Shown here piece by piece: positions 31,843 through 40,120 of a stretch of DNA of 64,000 nucleotides. The notes beneath the pieces were generated by a model, which worked only from the letters and a program-made list of their open reading frames with translations, searched no databases and had not been told where the DNA came from. Position 1 is the first letter of the stretch. Each line of letters begins with the position of its first letter. Position numbers and translations under genes: made by a program. Origin of the DNA: CAZXPY01 sp964643435 (lineage in GTDB: Bacteria > Patescibacteriota > Microgenomatia > Woykebacterales > RBG-16-39-9b); assembly GCA_964643435.1 (NCBI GenBank), contig CAZXPY010000003.1, positions 47,543-111,542 on the forward strand, given 5' to 3'.

Positions 31843-32940
31843 ATGGCTAGTAAATATGATTATTATGAGGTTTTAGGAGTTTCGAAAACTGCTTCTAGTG
31901 ATGAAATAAAAAAGGCTTATCGGAATTTGGCGCGGAAACATCATCCAGATGTTGATAAAAGTGCTGGCGCCGAAGGGCGTTTTAAAGAAATAAACGAAGC
32001 CTACCAAGTTTTAGCCGATTCCCAAAAACGGGAGGCTTATGATCGTTTTGGTCACGCCGCATTTGAACCCGGCGGTAGCCACGGCGCAGCCGGGGGCGGA
32101 TTTCGGGTGGAGTATGGACCTGGGGTAGAATTTGACTTTGATTTTGGTCCTTTCCGGGATCCATTTGATATTTTTGAAGAATTTTTTGGTTTTCGCTCTC
32201 CCTTTAAGCGGCAAGCCACTCGTGGTCCCAGAAAAGGGGAAAACCTACATTTTGAACTAACTCTTTCTTTTGAAGATGCTGCTTTTGGGGTTGAGAGAAG
32301 AATCGAAATTCCACGAGCTGAAACATGCCAAGAGTGTGGTGGAAGTGGTGCCGAAAAAGGATCAAAAAAAATCACTTGCCCAACCTGTCAGGGTCAAGGA
32401 AGAGTATCTCGTTCCACCCAATCGATCTTTGGTGCCTTTATGACTAGCTCCACTTGTCCAAATTGTCAGGGGGAAGGAAGTACGTTTGAGAAAAAATGCC
32501 GTAGATGTAAGGGTTCTGGAAGAACCCAATCAATAAAAGAGACTACTATTAAGGTACCTTCTGGAGTTGATGATGGCGATACCATTAGGTTTCAAGGCCT
32601 TGGAGAAGCTGGTGAAAAAGGCGGGATTTATGGTGATCTTTACTTGAATGTAAGAGTTCTACCTCATAAATTTTTCAAAAGAGCTGGCTACGATATTTAT
32701 TTGGAACAGCCGATCTCCTTTACCCAAGTTGCGCTGGGGGACGTGATCGAGGTTCCAACCCTAGATAGTAGGGTAAAACTGAAAATTCCTGAAGGGACGC
32801 AAACAAATACAGAATTTAGGCTGACTGGTAAGGGAATCAAACATGGGAATTCTCGTGGCGATCAATACGTTCGCGTCAATGTAGTTACTCCTAAACACCT
32901 CACCCAAAAACAAAAAGAAGCTTTAAGAGAGTTAGAATAG
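31843..32940 (+). CDS. dnaJ: Chaperone protein DnaJ (Hsp40)
   Basis: A 365-residue type I J-protein: J domain with YYEVLGVSKTASSDEIKKAYRNLARKHHPD (HPD at 33-35), a G/F-rich linker, four zinc-binding repeats CQECGGSG, CPTCQGQG, CPNCQGEG and CRRCKGSG, and C-terminal beta domains with PSGVDDGDTIRFQGLGEAG and YGDLYLNVRVLPHKFFKR. It stimulates DnaK ATPase activity and delivers clients. The message is probably nearly leaderless. The gene stands apart from hrcA-grpE-dnaK but shares an operator-like element with it. Confidence 0.96.
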   Translation: MASKYDYYEVLGVSKTASSDEIKKAYRNLARKHHPDVDKSAGAEGRFKEINEAYQVLADSQKREAYDRFGHAAFEPGGSHGAAGGGFRVEYGPGVEFDFDFGPFRDPFDIFEEFFGFRSPFKRQATRGPRKGENLHFELTLSFEDAAFGVERRIEIPRAETCQECGGSGAEKGSKKITCPTCQGQGRVSRSTQSIFGAFMTSSTCPNCQGEGSTFEKKCRRCKGSGRTQSIKETTIKVPSGVDDGDTIRFQGLGEAGEKGGIYGDLYLNVRVLPHKFFKRAGYDIYLEQPISFTQVALGDVIEVPTLDSRVKLKIPEGTQTNTEFRLTGKGIKHGNSRGDQYVRVNVVTPKHLTQKQKEALRELE

Positions 32941-32956
32941 AGAATTTGTTCAAGGA

Positions 32957-33036
32957 TTGACCTTATATTCCTTAAGTGCTAATATTTGCCTAGGATTTTA
33001 AATAAGCGTTAAAGTGGGAATAAAATCCCACTTTTT
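32957..33036 (+). promoter_or_regulatory. nusA promoter followed at once by a terminator-like hairpin
   Basis: TTGACC (32957-32962)-N17-TAATAT (32980-32985) would start transcription near 32992. Only about 20 nt later comes a perfect 9-bp hairpin AAAGTGGGA/TCCCACTTT (33011-33019 with 33026-33034) with a short T run. It lies before the nusA Shine-Dalgarno (AGGAG, 33044-33048). It could be a leader attenuator or the terminator of dnaJ. Confidence 0.65.
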
Positions 33037-33052
33037 TAATAGTAGGAGTAAT

Positions 33053-34132
33053 ATGGCATCAAGAACAGAATTTGCAGCTGCTTTGAATCAAGCCGCCTCC
33101 GAACGAGGCGTTGAACCAGAGGAAGTTTTAAATATTATTAAGGAAGCAATAAAAGCTGCTTATCGTAAAGATTTTGGCGGTGAAATCGAATCGTTGTCGG
33201 TTGAGTTAGACAATGAAACCGGTGAAGCGAAAGTTTACAAAGATGATAAGGATGTAACTCCAGTTGGGTTTGGGAGAATTGCAGCCCAAACTGCAAAACA
33301 AGTACTTCTGCAGCGTATTCGCGAAGCAGAAAAAGGAGCTATTATTTCCGAGTTTGAAAAAAAGATAGGAACCGTAATCAACGGGATGATTCAAAGAATT
33401 GAAGGACCAAATATTGTGGTAGATTTGGGTAAAACTGAAGGAATTTTACCTCAAGGAGAGCAGACTCCAAGCGAAAACTATAACCTAAATCAAAGAATGA
33501 AGTTTTTTATAGCCGCAATAAAGGAATCCCCTCGAGGCAATGAGATTATCGTCTCTCGTTCTAACAAAGGATTAGTAGAAGGTCTTTTTAAATTGGAAGT
33601 TCCCGAAGTTGGGTCTGGGATAGTCGAAATTAAAGCAATGGCAAGAGAATCTGGTGCTAGAACCAAAGTAGCCGTGGTTTCCAAACAAGCAGGTGTAGAC
33701 CCAGTTGGTAGTTGTGTTGGTCAAAAAGGAGTTAGAGTACAGGCGGTAATTGCTGAGCTGGGAAATGAAAAAATTGATGTGATTTCTTACAGCGATGATC
33801 CCGCAAAATTCGTTGCGGCCAGTCTCTCACCAGCTAAGGTTGATAAGGTTAGGATTCAGGAAAGCACTAAGACAGCTTTAGTTGAAGTTCCTGAAGATCA
33901 GCTTTCTTTAGCGATAGGAAAAGATGGCCAAAACGTTCGTTTAGCGGCTAAATTGACAGGCTGGAGAATTGATATAAAAGGAGCCGAAGGTTTGGTGAAG
34001 GAAGAGACGGAAATTAAAGAAAAGAAAACTAAAAAACCGGTTAAAATTAAAAAAACGAAATCTAAAAAGAAGGTAAAAGATGGAGACTCAAACCCTAAAA
34101 AAGGAAGTAGAAGTAAAAAAACTAAATCCTAA
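33053..34132 (+). CDS. nusA: Transcription termination/antitermination factor NusA
   Basis: A 359-residue NusA. The N-terminal RNA polymerase-binding domain (FAAALNQAASERGVEPEEVLNIIKEAIKAAYRKDFGG) is followed by the S1 domain (GTVINGMIQRIEGPNIVVDLGKTEGILP) and two KH domains (GVDPVGSCVGQKGVRVQAVIAELGNEKIDVI and QLSLAIGKDGQNVRLAAKLTGWRIDI). A Lys-rich tail replaces the acidic repeats of E. coli. The ATG at 33053 has AGGAG at good spacing; the longer frame start at 33014 lies inside the leader hairpin and is rejected. The 3' end overlaps infB by 53 bp. NusA stimulates pausing and hairpin-dependent termination, so it could regulate its own leader hairpin. Confidence 0.94.
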   Translation: MASRTEFAAALNQAASERGVEPEEVLNIIKEAIKAAYRKDFGGEIESLSVELDNETGEAKVYKDDKDVTPVGFGRIAAQTAKQVLLQRIREAEKGAIISEFEKKIGTVINGMIQRIEGPNIVVDLGKTEGILPQGEQTPSENYNLNQRMKFFIAAIKESPRGNEIIVSRSNKGLVEGLFKLEVPEVGSGIVEIKAMARESGARTKVAVVSKQAGVDPVGSCVGQKGVRVQAVIAELGNEKIDVISYSDDPAKFVAASLSPAKVDKVRIQESTKTALVEVPEDQLSLAIGKDGQNVRLAAKLTGWRIDIKGAEGLVKEETEIKEKKTKKPVKIKKTKSKKKVKDGDSNPKKGSRSKKTKS

Positions 34133-35555
34133 ACCGCCAGTGATCACAATTTTAGGTCATGTTGATCATGGCAAAACTTCTGTTTTAGATGCAATAAAAG
34201 GCACAAAAATAGCTGAAAAAGAATACGGCGGAATTACTCAGCATACCAGGGCTTTTCAGGTAGAGTATAAAGGTAGGAAGTTGACGTTTATTGATACCCC
34301 AGGACATGAAGCCTTTAAAGAAATGCGTTCCCGAGGAGCGAAAATTGGAGACGTCGCTCTTTTAGTGGTTTCGGCAACTGATGGAGTAATGCCTCAAACA
34401 AAGGAATCCATTAACTATATTAAAGAATCAGAAATAAAAGCAGTGGTGGCGATTAACAAAATAGACTTACCAGAAGCAGATCCCAAAAGGGTAAAGGAAC
34501 AGTTAACCAAAGAGGGAATAGCGGTTGAAGGTTATGGTGGAGATATTGTTTGCGCTGAAATTTCCGCAAAAACCGGCAAGGGAATCGAAGAATTATTAGA
34601 TTTATTACTTTTAGTTTATGATCTTGAGGAACAAAAAACAGATTTTGGAGAACCTACCGCCATCGTCCTAGAATCTTATTTAGACAAATCTCGTGGTCCG
34701 GTTGCTTTATTATTAATTCAAAAAGGAGTTTTGAAATTAGGAAACGATGTTTCAGTAGGTAGGGTAAGAGGAAGAATCCGCTCGTTAATAAGTAGCGATG
34801 GAAAAAACCTGAAAGAAGCGCCACAATCTACGCCAGTTGAAACAACCGGTCTTGAAGAGTTACCAGGGGTTGGTGAAACTTTAACTTTATTTAGAGAAGA
34901 TACCACAGAGTTAGAAGAAGTAGAAAAAAGGTTGCCAAAATTGGCGTTCGGTGAAAACTTTCTTGATAAAAATGAACTTCGTTTAGTCCTTAAGAGTGAT
35001 ACAATCGGTACTCTTGAAGCAATCGATAGCTTGGTTGTGAATTTAGGGGAAGGCCGAAAAATAAAGATTATAAATTCAGGGGTCGGCGATATATCCGAAT
35101 CCGATGTTCTACTAGCCTCATCAACTAAATCAATTCTCTTAGGGTTTAACGTAAAAGTTTCAGAATCAGTAAAGAAACTAGCCGAAAATGAAAATGTTTA
35201 TTTAAAAATTTATCAATTAATCTACGAACTTATAGATGAATTAAGAGATGCAGTTAGTTTTGTGGAAGAAAAAGAAGTCGAAATATTAGGTAGAGCTTTG
35301 GTTTCTACTACCTTTGAAACAAAAGATGGTTTAATAGCTGGATGCCAAGTTAAATTAGGAACCATTTCTTTAGGCGATATTGGTTATGTTAGGCGCGGGG
35401 AAAAAATTATTGGTAAAGGTAAAATAGTCTCTTTAAAACAGAAAAAAACCTCAATTGAGGAATGTTCTAAGGGAGAGGAATGTGGATTATTTTTAGAGCC
35501 AAAAATCCAGTTTGCAACCGGTGATATAATAGAAACCCATGGATCCGAAAAATAG
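34080..35555 (+). CDS. infB: Translation initiation factor IF-2 (short, no N-terminal domain)
   Basis: A 491-residue IF-2 starting almost directly with the G domain: ITILGHVDHGKTSVLD (G1), GGITQHTRAF (G2), FIDTPGHEAF (G3), AINKIDLP (G4), SAKTGKG (G5). Domains II-IV follow to LGFNVKVSESVKKLAENENVYLKIYQLIYELIDELRDAV and the C-terminal initiator-tRNA-binding domain. The variable N-terminal region of other bacteria (up to 400 residues) is absent. The ATG at 34080 overlaps the nusA 3' end by 53 bp in another frame; no later ATG precedes the G domain. It overlaps the following gene by 17 bp. Confidence 0.94.
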   Translation: METQTLKKEVEVKKLNPKPPVITILGHVDHGKTSVLDAIKGTKIAEKEYGGITQHTRAFQVEYKGRKLTFIDTPGHEAFKEMRSRGAKIGDVALLVVSATDGVMPQTKESINYIKESEIKAVVAINKIDLPEADPKRVKEQLTKEGIAVEGYGGDIVCAEISAKTGKGIEELLDLLLLVYDLEEQKTDFGEPTAIVLESYLDKSRGPVALLLIQKGVLKLGNDVSVGRVRGRIRSLISSDGKNLKEAPQSTPVETTGLEELPGVGETLTLFREDTTELEEVEKRLPKLAFGENFLDKNELRLVLKSDTIGTLEAIDSLVVNLGEGRKIKIINSGVGDISESDVLLASSTKSILLGFNVKVSESVKKLAENENVYLKIYQLIYELIDELRDAVSFVEEKEVEILGRALVSTTFETKDGLIAGCQVKLGTISLGDIGYVRRGEKIIGKGKIVSLKQKKTSIEECSKGEECGLFLEPKIQFATGDIIETHGSEK

Positions 35556-36465
35556 CCTAGAATCTAAAAAAATAATTGATAAAGCCCAAAAAATACTTCT
35601 AGTCACCAACCACCAACCCTCCATTGATAGTGTCTGTTCAATACTAGGGCTTTATGAAATTTTTAATAGTCTAGGTAAAGAAGTTGAGGCTTATTGTCCG
35701 GGGGAAGTAACAACGACAAGAGGCCTACCTAACTTTGAAAAAATTAAAAAAACCTTAAGTCCCCCCGATCTTATTATTTCTTTTGATTATATTAAAAATA
35801 ATGTTGATAAAATAAATTACAAAATCGAAGATAGTTATTTTAGTTTGATTTTAACTAGTAAAGTAGGAATAATAAATACTGAACAAATTAAGTACTCTTA
35901 TACCGGTATCTTCGATATAATTATTTCAATAGGAGAGCCTAATATAGGTTTTTTGAGTAATAAAAATTATCAAGAACAACTTCTTTACTCATCTACGCCT
36001 ATTTTGAGCATAAGTAATCATCCAGAAACTCAAGAATTCGGTACCTTCACTATCGTTAATAAAAATGCTAGCACAAACACTGAATTAGTCGTGGGATTCT
36101 TAAAGGAGTTGGGGATTAAACTAAACACCAGAAGTGCTTACTGTTTTTTAGTCGGGTTGAAAGGTGGGAGTGAAGATTTCTCCAGAGCAAAAGCAGATAC
36201 TTTTGAAGCAGCAAGTTGGTGCATGAGACTTATTGAAATTGAAAAGGAAAAAGTTTTGGCCGGTGAAGTAGATATACAGCCTCCCTTAGAGAAAAAGAGG
36301 GAAGAGCCTGAAATTGAGGCCCCTAATGACTTCAAAGGGCCCATTCCTAAAAATGAGGAGATGGGGGAAGAGGAATTATCAGAAAAGAAAAAAACAGCAC
36401 CAGATAAATCTTGGTTTTTGCCTAAAATTTTTAAGAGTTCTGGTGGAAAAAGATCACATTCTTAA
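35539..36465 (+). CDS. Degenerate DHH/NrnA-like protein, probably catalytically inactive
   Basis: A 308-residue protein with the size, order and context of bifunctional oligoribonuclease NrnA, often next to infB. Motif I should read like H-x2-PDxDxxGS; here it is NHQPSIDSVCSILGLYEIFNSLGKEVEAYCP (from residue 24), with the first Asp replaced by Ser. Motif II appears as ISFDY. The DHH motif position reads ISNHPETQEFGTF, so the DHH triad is lost. NKNASTNTELVVGFLKELG matches the segment after DHH. The C-terminal DHHA1-like domain is reduced, and a Pro/Glu/Lys-rich tail follows. It overlaps infB by 17 bp. A binding or scaffolding role is more likely than hydrolysis. Confidence 0.65.
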   Translation: MDPKNSLESKKIIDKAQKILLVTNHQPSIDSVCSILGLYEIFNSLGKEVEAYCPGEVTTTRGLPNFEKIKKTLSPPDLIISFDYIKNNVDKINYKIEDSYFSLILTSKVGIINTEQIKYSYTGIFDIIISIGEPNIGFLSNKNYQEQLLYSSTPILSISNHPETQEFGTFTIVNKNASTNTELVVGFLKELGIKLNTRSAYCFLVGLKGGSEDFSRAKADTFEAASWCMRLIEIEKEKVLAGEVDIQPPLEKKREEPEIEAPNDFKGPIPKNEEMGEEELSEKKKTAPDKSWFLPKIFKSSGGKRSHS

Positions 36466-36468
36466 GAT

Positions 36469-36498
36469 TTGATTAAACAAAGCCTACTCTGCTATACT
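36469..36498 (+). promoter_or_regulatory. rpsO promoter, leaderless type
   Basis: TTGATT (36469-36474)-N18-TATACT (36493-36498) with a TGC extension lies 10 nt before the rpsO ATG (36509). There is no Shine-Dalgarno. Confidence 0.7.
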
Positions 36499-36508
36499 TT
36501 AAGCAGTT

Positions 36509-36778
36509 ATGGCGCTGCAAAAGGAAGAAAAGCAGAAAATACTTAAAGATTTTGCCCAACACGAGGGTGATACCGGTTCTCCAGAAGTTCAAACTGCATT
36601 GTTAAGCGAAAGAATAAAGAAATTAACAGAGCACTTAAAGCTTCACAAACAAGATACGCATTCGAGAAGGGGATTATTACAAATGGTAAACAAGAGGAGA
36701 AGGATATTGCTTTATTTAACAAAAAAAGACCCTGATCGTTATAAGTCAATTGTTGAAAAATTGGGATTAAGTAAATAA
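36509..36778 (+). CDS. rpsO: 30S ribosomal protein S15
   Basis: An 89-residue S15 with [56 protein letters not shown], the classical 16S rRNA-binding signature, and the terminal [11 protein letters not shown]. It binds the central domain of the 30S subunit. As in many bacteria it is followed by pnp. The 48 bp covering its last codons and the first bases after the stop are repeated 72 bp downstream. Confidence 0.96.
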   Translation: MALQKEEKQKILKDFAQHEGDTGSPEVQTALLSERIKKLTEHLKLHKQDTHSRRGLLQMVNKRRRILLYLTKKDPDRYKSIVEKLGLSK

Positions 36779-36862
36779 ACACAACAATTGCCTTGCGCTT
36801 CGTAAACGAATCTAAAGTCAATTGTTGAAAAATTGGGATTAAGTAAATAGACACAACAGTTG
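36743..36862. repeat. 48-bp direct repeat duplicating the 3' end of rpsO
   Basis: 36743-36790 and 36815-36862 match at 46 of 48 positions with a period of 72 bp. The first copy encodes the last 11 residues of S15 and its stop; the second is untranslated. The 24-bp spacer contains the palindrome TTCGT-aa-ACGAA (36799-36810). Confidence 0.88.
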
Positions 36863-36895
36863 AATAGATAAAATGCTATAAAGTAAATTTGGGGT

Positions 36896-36956
36896 GTAGG
36901 TGGCAGACGTATCCAAGCTGATACAAGCTTTGATACATTTGTTACCTCCAAGCTAC
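36896..36956 (+). promoter_or_regulatory. Long hairpin in the pnp leader
   Basis: About 60 nt fold by eye into one long stem: GTAG/CTAC at the base, AGGTGGCA with TGTTACCT (two G-U), GTATC with GATAC, and AAGCT with AGCTT around a GATACA loop. It ends 26 nt before the pnp ATG. In E. coli a leader stem-loop cut by RNase III lets PNPase regulate its own mRNA; a similar use here is inference. Confidence 0.65.
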
Positions 36957-36982
36957 AATACTTAACTTAATATAAATAATTA

Positions 36983-39040
36983 ATGAGTAAAGAAATAATT
37001 AAAAAAGAAATTACTTGGGGAGGACGAAACTTAAGTCTGGAAGTCGGTCGTTTTGCCAAACAAGCAGATAGTGCTGTTCTTGGTCGCTACGGTGATAGCC
37101 TGGTTTTGGCTACTGTAACTACCGCTCCTCCCAAGGAAGATGTAGATTTTTTCCCCTTAACTGTAGATTACGAGGAAAGGCTTTACGCTGCTGGAAGAAT
37201 TTCTACTTCACGTTTTATAAAGCGTGAAGGAAGACCTTCAGAAGAAGCTATTTTAAACGGTAGGCTAATTGATCGTTCAATTCGTCCTCTTTTTTCCAAG
37301 GAATACCAAAAAGAGGTTCAAATTATCGTCACAGTTTTATCCTACGACCAAAACAGCGACCCAGATGTCTTATCGATAATTACAACCTCAGCCGCCTTAA
37401 GTATTTCCAAAATTCCTTGGGACGGATCGGTAGTAGCCGCAAGAGTAGGTTTTGAAGGAAAGGATTTTGTTTTAAACCCAGGTAATGAGGATAGCGACTT
37501 TAGTTTGGTAACCTCCTTTAAAGAGGATAAAGTTGTTATGATAGAAGGTAATTTTCAAGAAATAAGTGAAGACAAGATTCTTGCGTCTGTAGATTTCGCT
37601 CAAGAGCAATCAAAACCAGTTTTTGAATTAATTGCTAATTTAGTTAAGGAAATTTCTCCGGAAAAAGAAAGTTCAGAGCCCAAAAAGATAGAGGCCTCTT
37701 TAAAAAAGGAAATCGTCGAGTTTATTAAGACAAATTTTAAAGAGAAGCTTTTTAACCCAAAAGCTTCTTCTCAAGAAGGTTCTGGGGAAGATTTTAAAGA
37801 GGAAATGCATTCTAAATTTGAGGGTAAGTTATCTAAAGCGGAGATGTCAAAAATTTTTGACTCTGTTGTAAAAGAAATGGTGCGAGAAAAAATCATTGAG
37901 GAAAAGAAAAGACCAGACGGAAGAGATCTTGATGAAATTAGAGACCTTGAGATAGAGGTTGGCGTGTTACCCAGAGCTCATGGTTCGGCAGTGTTTAGTA
38001 GAGGAGACACCCAAGTACTGACAGCCGCTACTTTAGGATCTACTTCTCTTGAACAGCTTATAGAAGGTATGAGTGGTGAGGAGACTAAAAGATTTATGCA
38101 CCACTATCGATTTCCACCTTTTTCAACCGGTGAGATAAGAAGATTAGGTTTCCCTAGTAGGAGAGAAATTGGACACGGAGCTTTAGCCGAACGATCCCTT
38201 ATGTCCGCGATTCCTGCCCAAGAAAAATTTCCTTACACAATAAGACTAGTTTCTGAAGTTTTATCATCCTCTGGTTCTACTTCTATGGCGGCAACTTGTG
38301 GTTCAACCCTGGCTTTGATGGATGCTGGGGTACCAATTAGTAATCCAGTTTCAGGTATTGCCATGGGGTTAGTTACGGAGGGTGATAAATGGATAGTTTT
38401 AACTGATATTCAGGCCCTGGAAGATTTTTATGGAGACATGGATTTTAAGATTGCCGGCACAAAAAATGGTGTCACTGCTATTCAACTTGATGTAAAAATT
38501 CCAGGGCTAAATAAGGAAATTATTAATGAAACACTTAAAAAAGCTAGAGTAGGAATTGACTTTATTCTTGCCGAGATGCTTAAAGTTATTCCCGAATCAC
38601 GTTCGGAACTTTCCGAATACGCCCCAAGAATAACCGTGATTCAGATTCCTCCTAAAAAAATCGGTGAGGTTATTGGTACTGGCGGTAAAACGATTAACCG
38701 TATTATTGAAGAGACAGGAGTTGCGATAGACATAGAAGACGATGGTAAGGTAATGATAGCCGGTAATGATCCTGCCGGAGCAGAAAAGGCCGTGGCTATT
38801 ATTAAGGGATTAACCACCGAAGTTAAAGTTGGCGATACGTACGAAGGCGAAATTAAAAGAATTGTAAACTTTGGGGCTTTTGTAGAGATTTTACCAGGGA
38901 AAGAAGGACTAGTTCATATTTCTAAGTTAGCCCCATATCATATAGAAGATATAAATAAGGAAGTTAAACTTGGACAAAAAATTAAGGTTAAAGTTTCTGA
39001 AATTGACGATCGCGGCCGAATAAATTTAACCGTTAGTTAA
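36983..39040 (+). CDS. pnp: Polyribonucleotide nucleotidyltransferase (PNPase)
   Basis: A 685-residue phosphorolytic 3'-5' exoribonuclease. The first RNase PH-like domain has GRYGDSLVLATVT and FFPLTVDYEERLYAAGRI; the second has RPDGRDLDEIRDLEIEVGVLPRAHGSAVFSRGDTQVL, RFMHHYRFPPFSTGE, and the catalytic DFYGDMDFKIAGT. KH (PPKKIGEVIGTGGKTINRIIEETG) and S1 (GDTYEGEIKRIVNFGAFVEILPGKEGLVHIS) domains close the protein. It degrades RNA with RNase J, encoded two genes downstream. No Shine-Dalgarno precedes the ATG. It starts 26 nt after a long leader hairpin. Confidence 0.96.
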   Translation: MSKEIIKKEITWGGRNLSLEVGRFAKQADSAVLGRYGDSLVLATVTTAPPKEDVDFFPLTVDYEERLYAAGRISTSRFIKREGRPSEEAILNGRLIDRSIRPLFSKEYQKEVQIIVTVLSYDQNSDPDVLSIITTSAALSISKIPWDGSVVAARVGFEGKDFVLNPGNEDSDFSLVTSFKEDKVVMIEGNFQEISEDKILASVDFAQEQSKPVFELIANLVKEISPEKESSEPKKIEASLKKEIVEFIKTNFKEKLFNPKASSQEGSGEDFKEEMHSKFEGKLSKAEMSKIFDSVVKEMVREKIIEEKKRPDGRDLDEIRDLEIEVGVLPRAHGSAVFSRGDTQVLTAATLGSTSLEQLIEGMSGEETKRFMHHYRFPPFSTGEIRRLGFPSRREIGHGALAERSLMSAIPAQEKFPYTIRLVSEVLSSSGSTSMAATCGSTLALMDAGVPISNPVSGIAMGLVTEGDKWIVLTDIQALEDFYGDMDFKIAGTKNGVTAIQLDVKIPGLNKEIINETLKKARVGIDFILAEMLKVIPESRSELSEYAPRITVIQIPPKKIGEVIGTGGKTINRIIEETGVAIDIEDDGKVMIAGNDPAGAEKAVAIIKGLTTEVKVGDTYEGEIKRIVNFGAFVEILPGKEGLVHISKLAPYHIEDINKEVKLGQKIKVKVSEIDDRGRINLTVS

Positions 39041-39058
39041 TCTGCTTCTTTGTAATTA

Positions 39059-40120
39059 ATGTTTAAATTAAAATCCCCAAAGCCGGAAATAATAAATTTG
39101 CTAAAAATCAAAAACTTAAACCTCATTATCGGTTTTTTGTTAATTATTTTTTTAGCCTTAAATTTGAATCGAAAATTTTTTTCTTCAGTAGAAATAATTC
39201 CGGATAAAGATAAGATCTTAATCCACTTCTCCTTGAACAAACAGGATCAAAAGAATTTAGAGATCTTATTGAATAAAGCGCAAATAGATTGGCCAGTAAG
39301 TGATTTAGCTATTAAAGTTGACGATACAACACTAGAAACCTTAAACAACATTGGAAAAATTTCTTTTAGGGTCTATTTTAGTTTAAATGAAATAAAATTT
39401 AATACTGGGTTGAATTTAAAAGACACTTCAAAATCTAATTCTTGGCAATTTAAAAAACTGGTAGCAGTTGATTCGTTGATTTATTTACAGTTCCCAAAAA
39501 AGTTTTTACCTAACTTTCCGGGAAAAGAAGCTTACAATTATGTTAAGGACACAACTGCGGCCATTATCGTACCGTCAGATGGTTTAAAAATTGCGCTTTT
39601 TGGGCAAATAAATGATAATAGTAATTTAAAAAAAACAATTGAAGATTTTAGAGATCTTCCCAAAAAAGGTATTGTTCAAGAACGTTACGAAGGGGTTGCC
39701 AGTGGTTACAGCGAAGGTTTAGTGGAAAATATAAAAACGTATACGTTAACGACGCCAGATTCAAAAATCGCCCCAACTTTTGCGGTTGTAAAAGACAATT
39801 TAATAACCACTTTTGACGCGGATCTTTTAAAAGAAATTATTACGGCTTCTAAAAACAGTAATCTAACCTTAGATCATTTAGAAACTTTTAAAGAAACGGT
39901 TGAAATCTTGCCAGCGAATTCTTCAGCTTCTTTATTTATAAATACTAAAAAAATTAAAAATTATGATTTAACCCGCTTTTTAGCGGAAACCAAACCTTAT
40001 TTAGATATTGAATTGAGCAAAGATATAACTAAATTTCTTAATATTTTCTTGGAAAGGGTAGAAAACTTTAGCCTTGTGATTAATAGTAATAAGAGCGAAG
40101 GTTTTATCAAATTACAATGA
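39059..40120 (+). CDS. Membrane-anchored extracytoplasmic protein, DUF3352-like
   Basis: A 353-residue protein with one N-terminal membrane helix (about 19-37) and a large, presumably extracytoplasmic region with alternating beta strands (ILIHFSLNKQDQKNLEILL, TTAAIIVPSDGLKIALFGQINDNSNLKKTIEDF, KTYTLTTPDSKIAPTFAVVKDNLITTFDADLLKEII). The pattern of repeats resembles DUF3352-type proteins, but I cannot be sure. It is 18 bp after pnp and overlaps rnj by 4 bp, so it is encoded within an RNA decay operon in spite of its membrane location. Codon use is as AT-rich as its neighbours. Confidence 0.6.
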   Translation: MFKLKSPKPEIINLLKIKNLNLIIGFLLIIFLALNLNRKFFSSVEIIPDKDKILIHFSLNKQDQKNLEILLNKAQIDWPVSDLAIKVDDTTLETLNNIGKISFRVYFSLNEIKFNTGLNLKDTSKSNSWQFKKLVAVDSLIYLQFPKKFLPNFPGKEAYNYVKDTTAAIIVPSDGLKIALFGQINDNSNLKKTIEDFRDLPKKGIVQERYEGVASGYSEGLVENIKTYTLTTPDSKIAPTFAVVKDNLITTFDADLLKEIITASKNSNLTLDHLETFKETVEILPANSSASLFINTKKIKNYDLTRFLAETKPYLDIELSKDITKFLNIFLERVENFSLVINSNKSEGFIKLQ

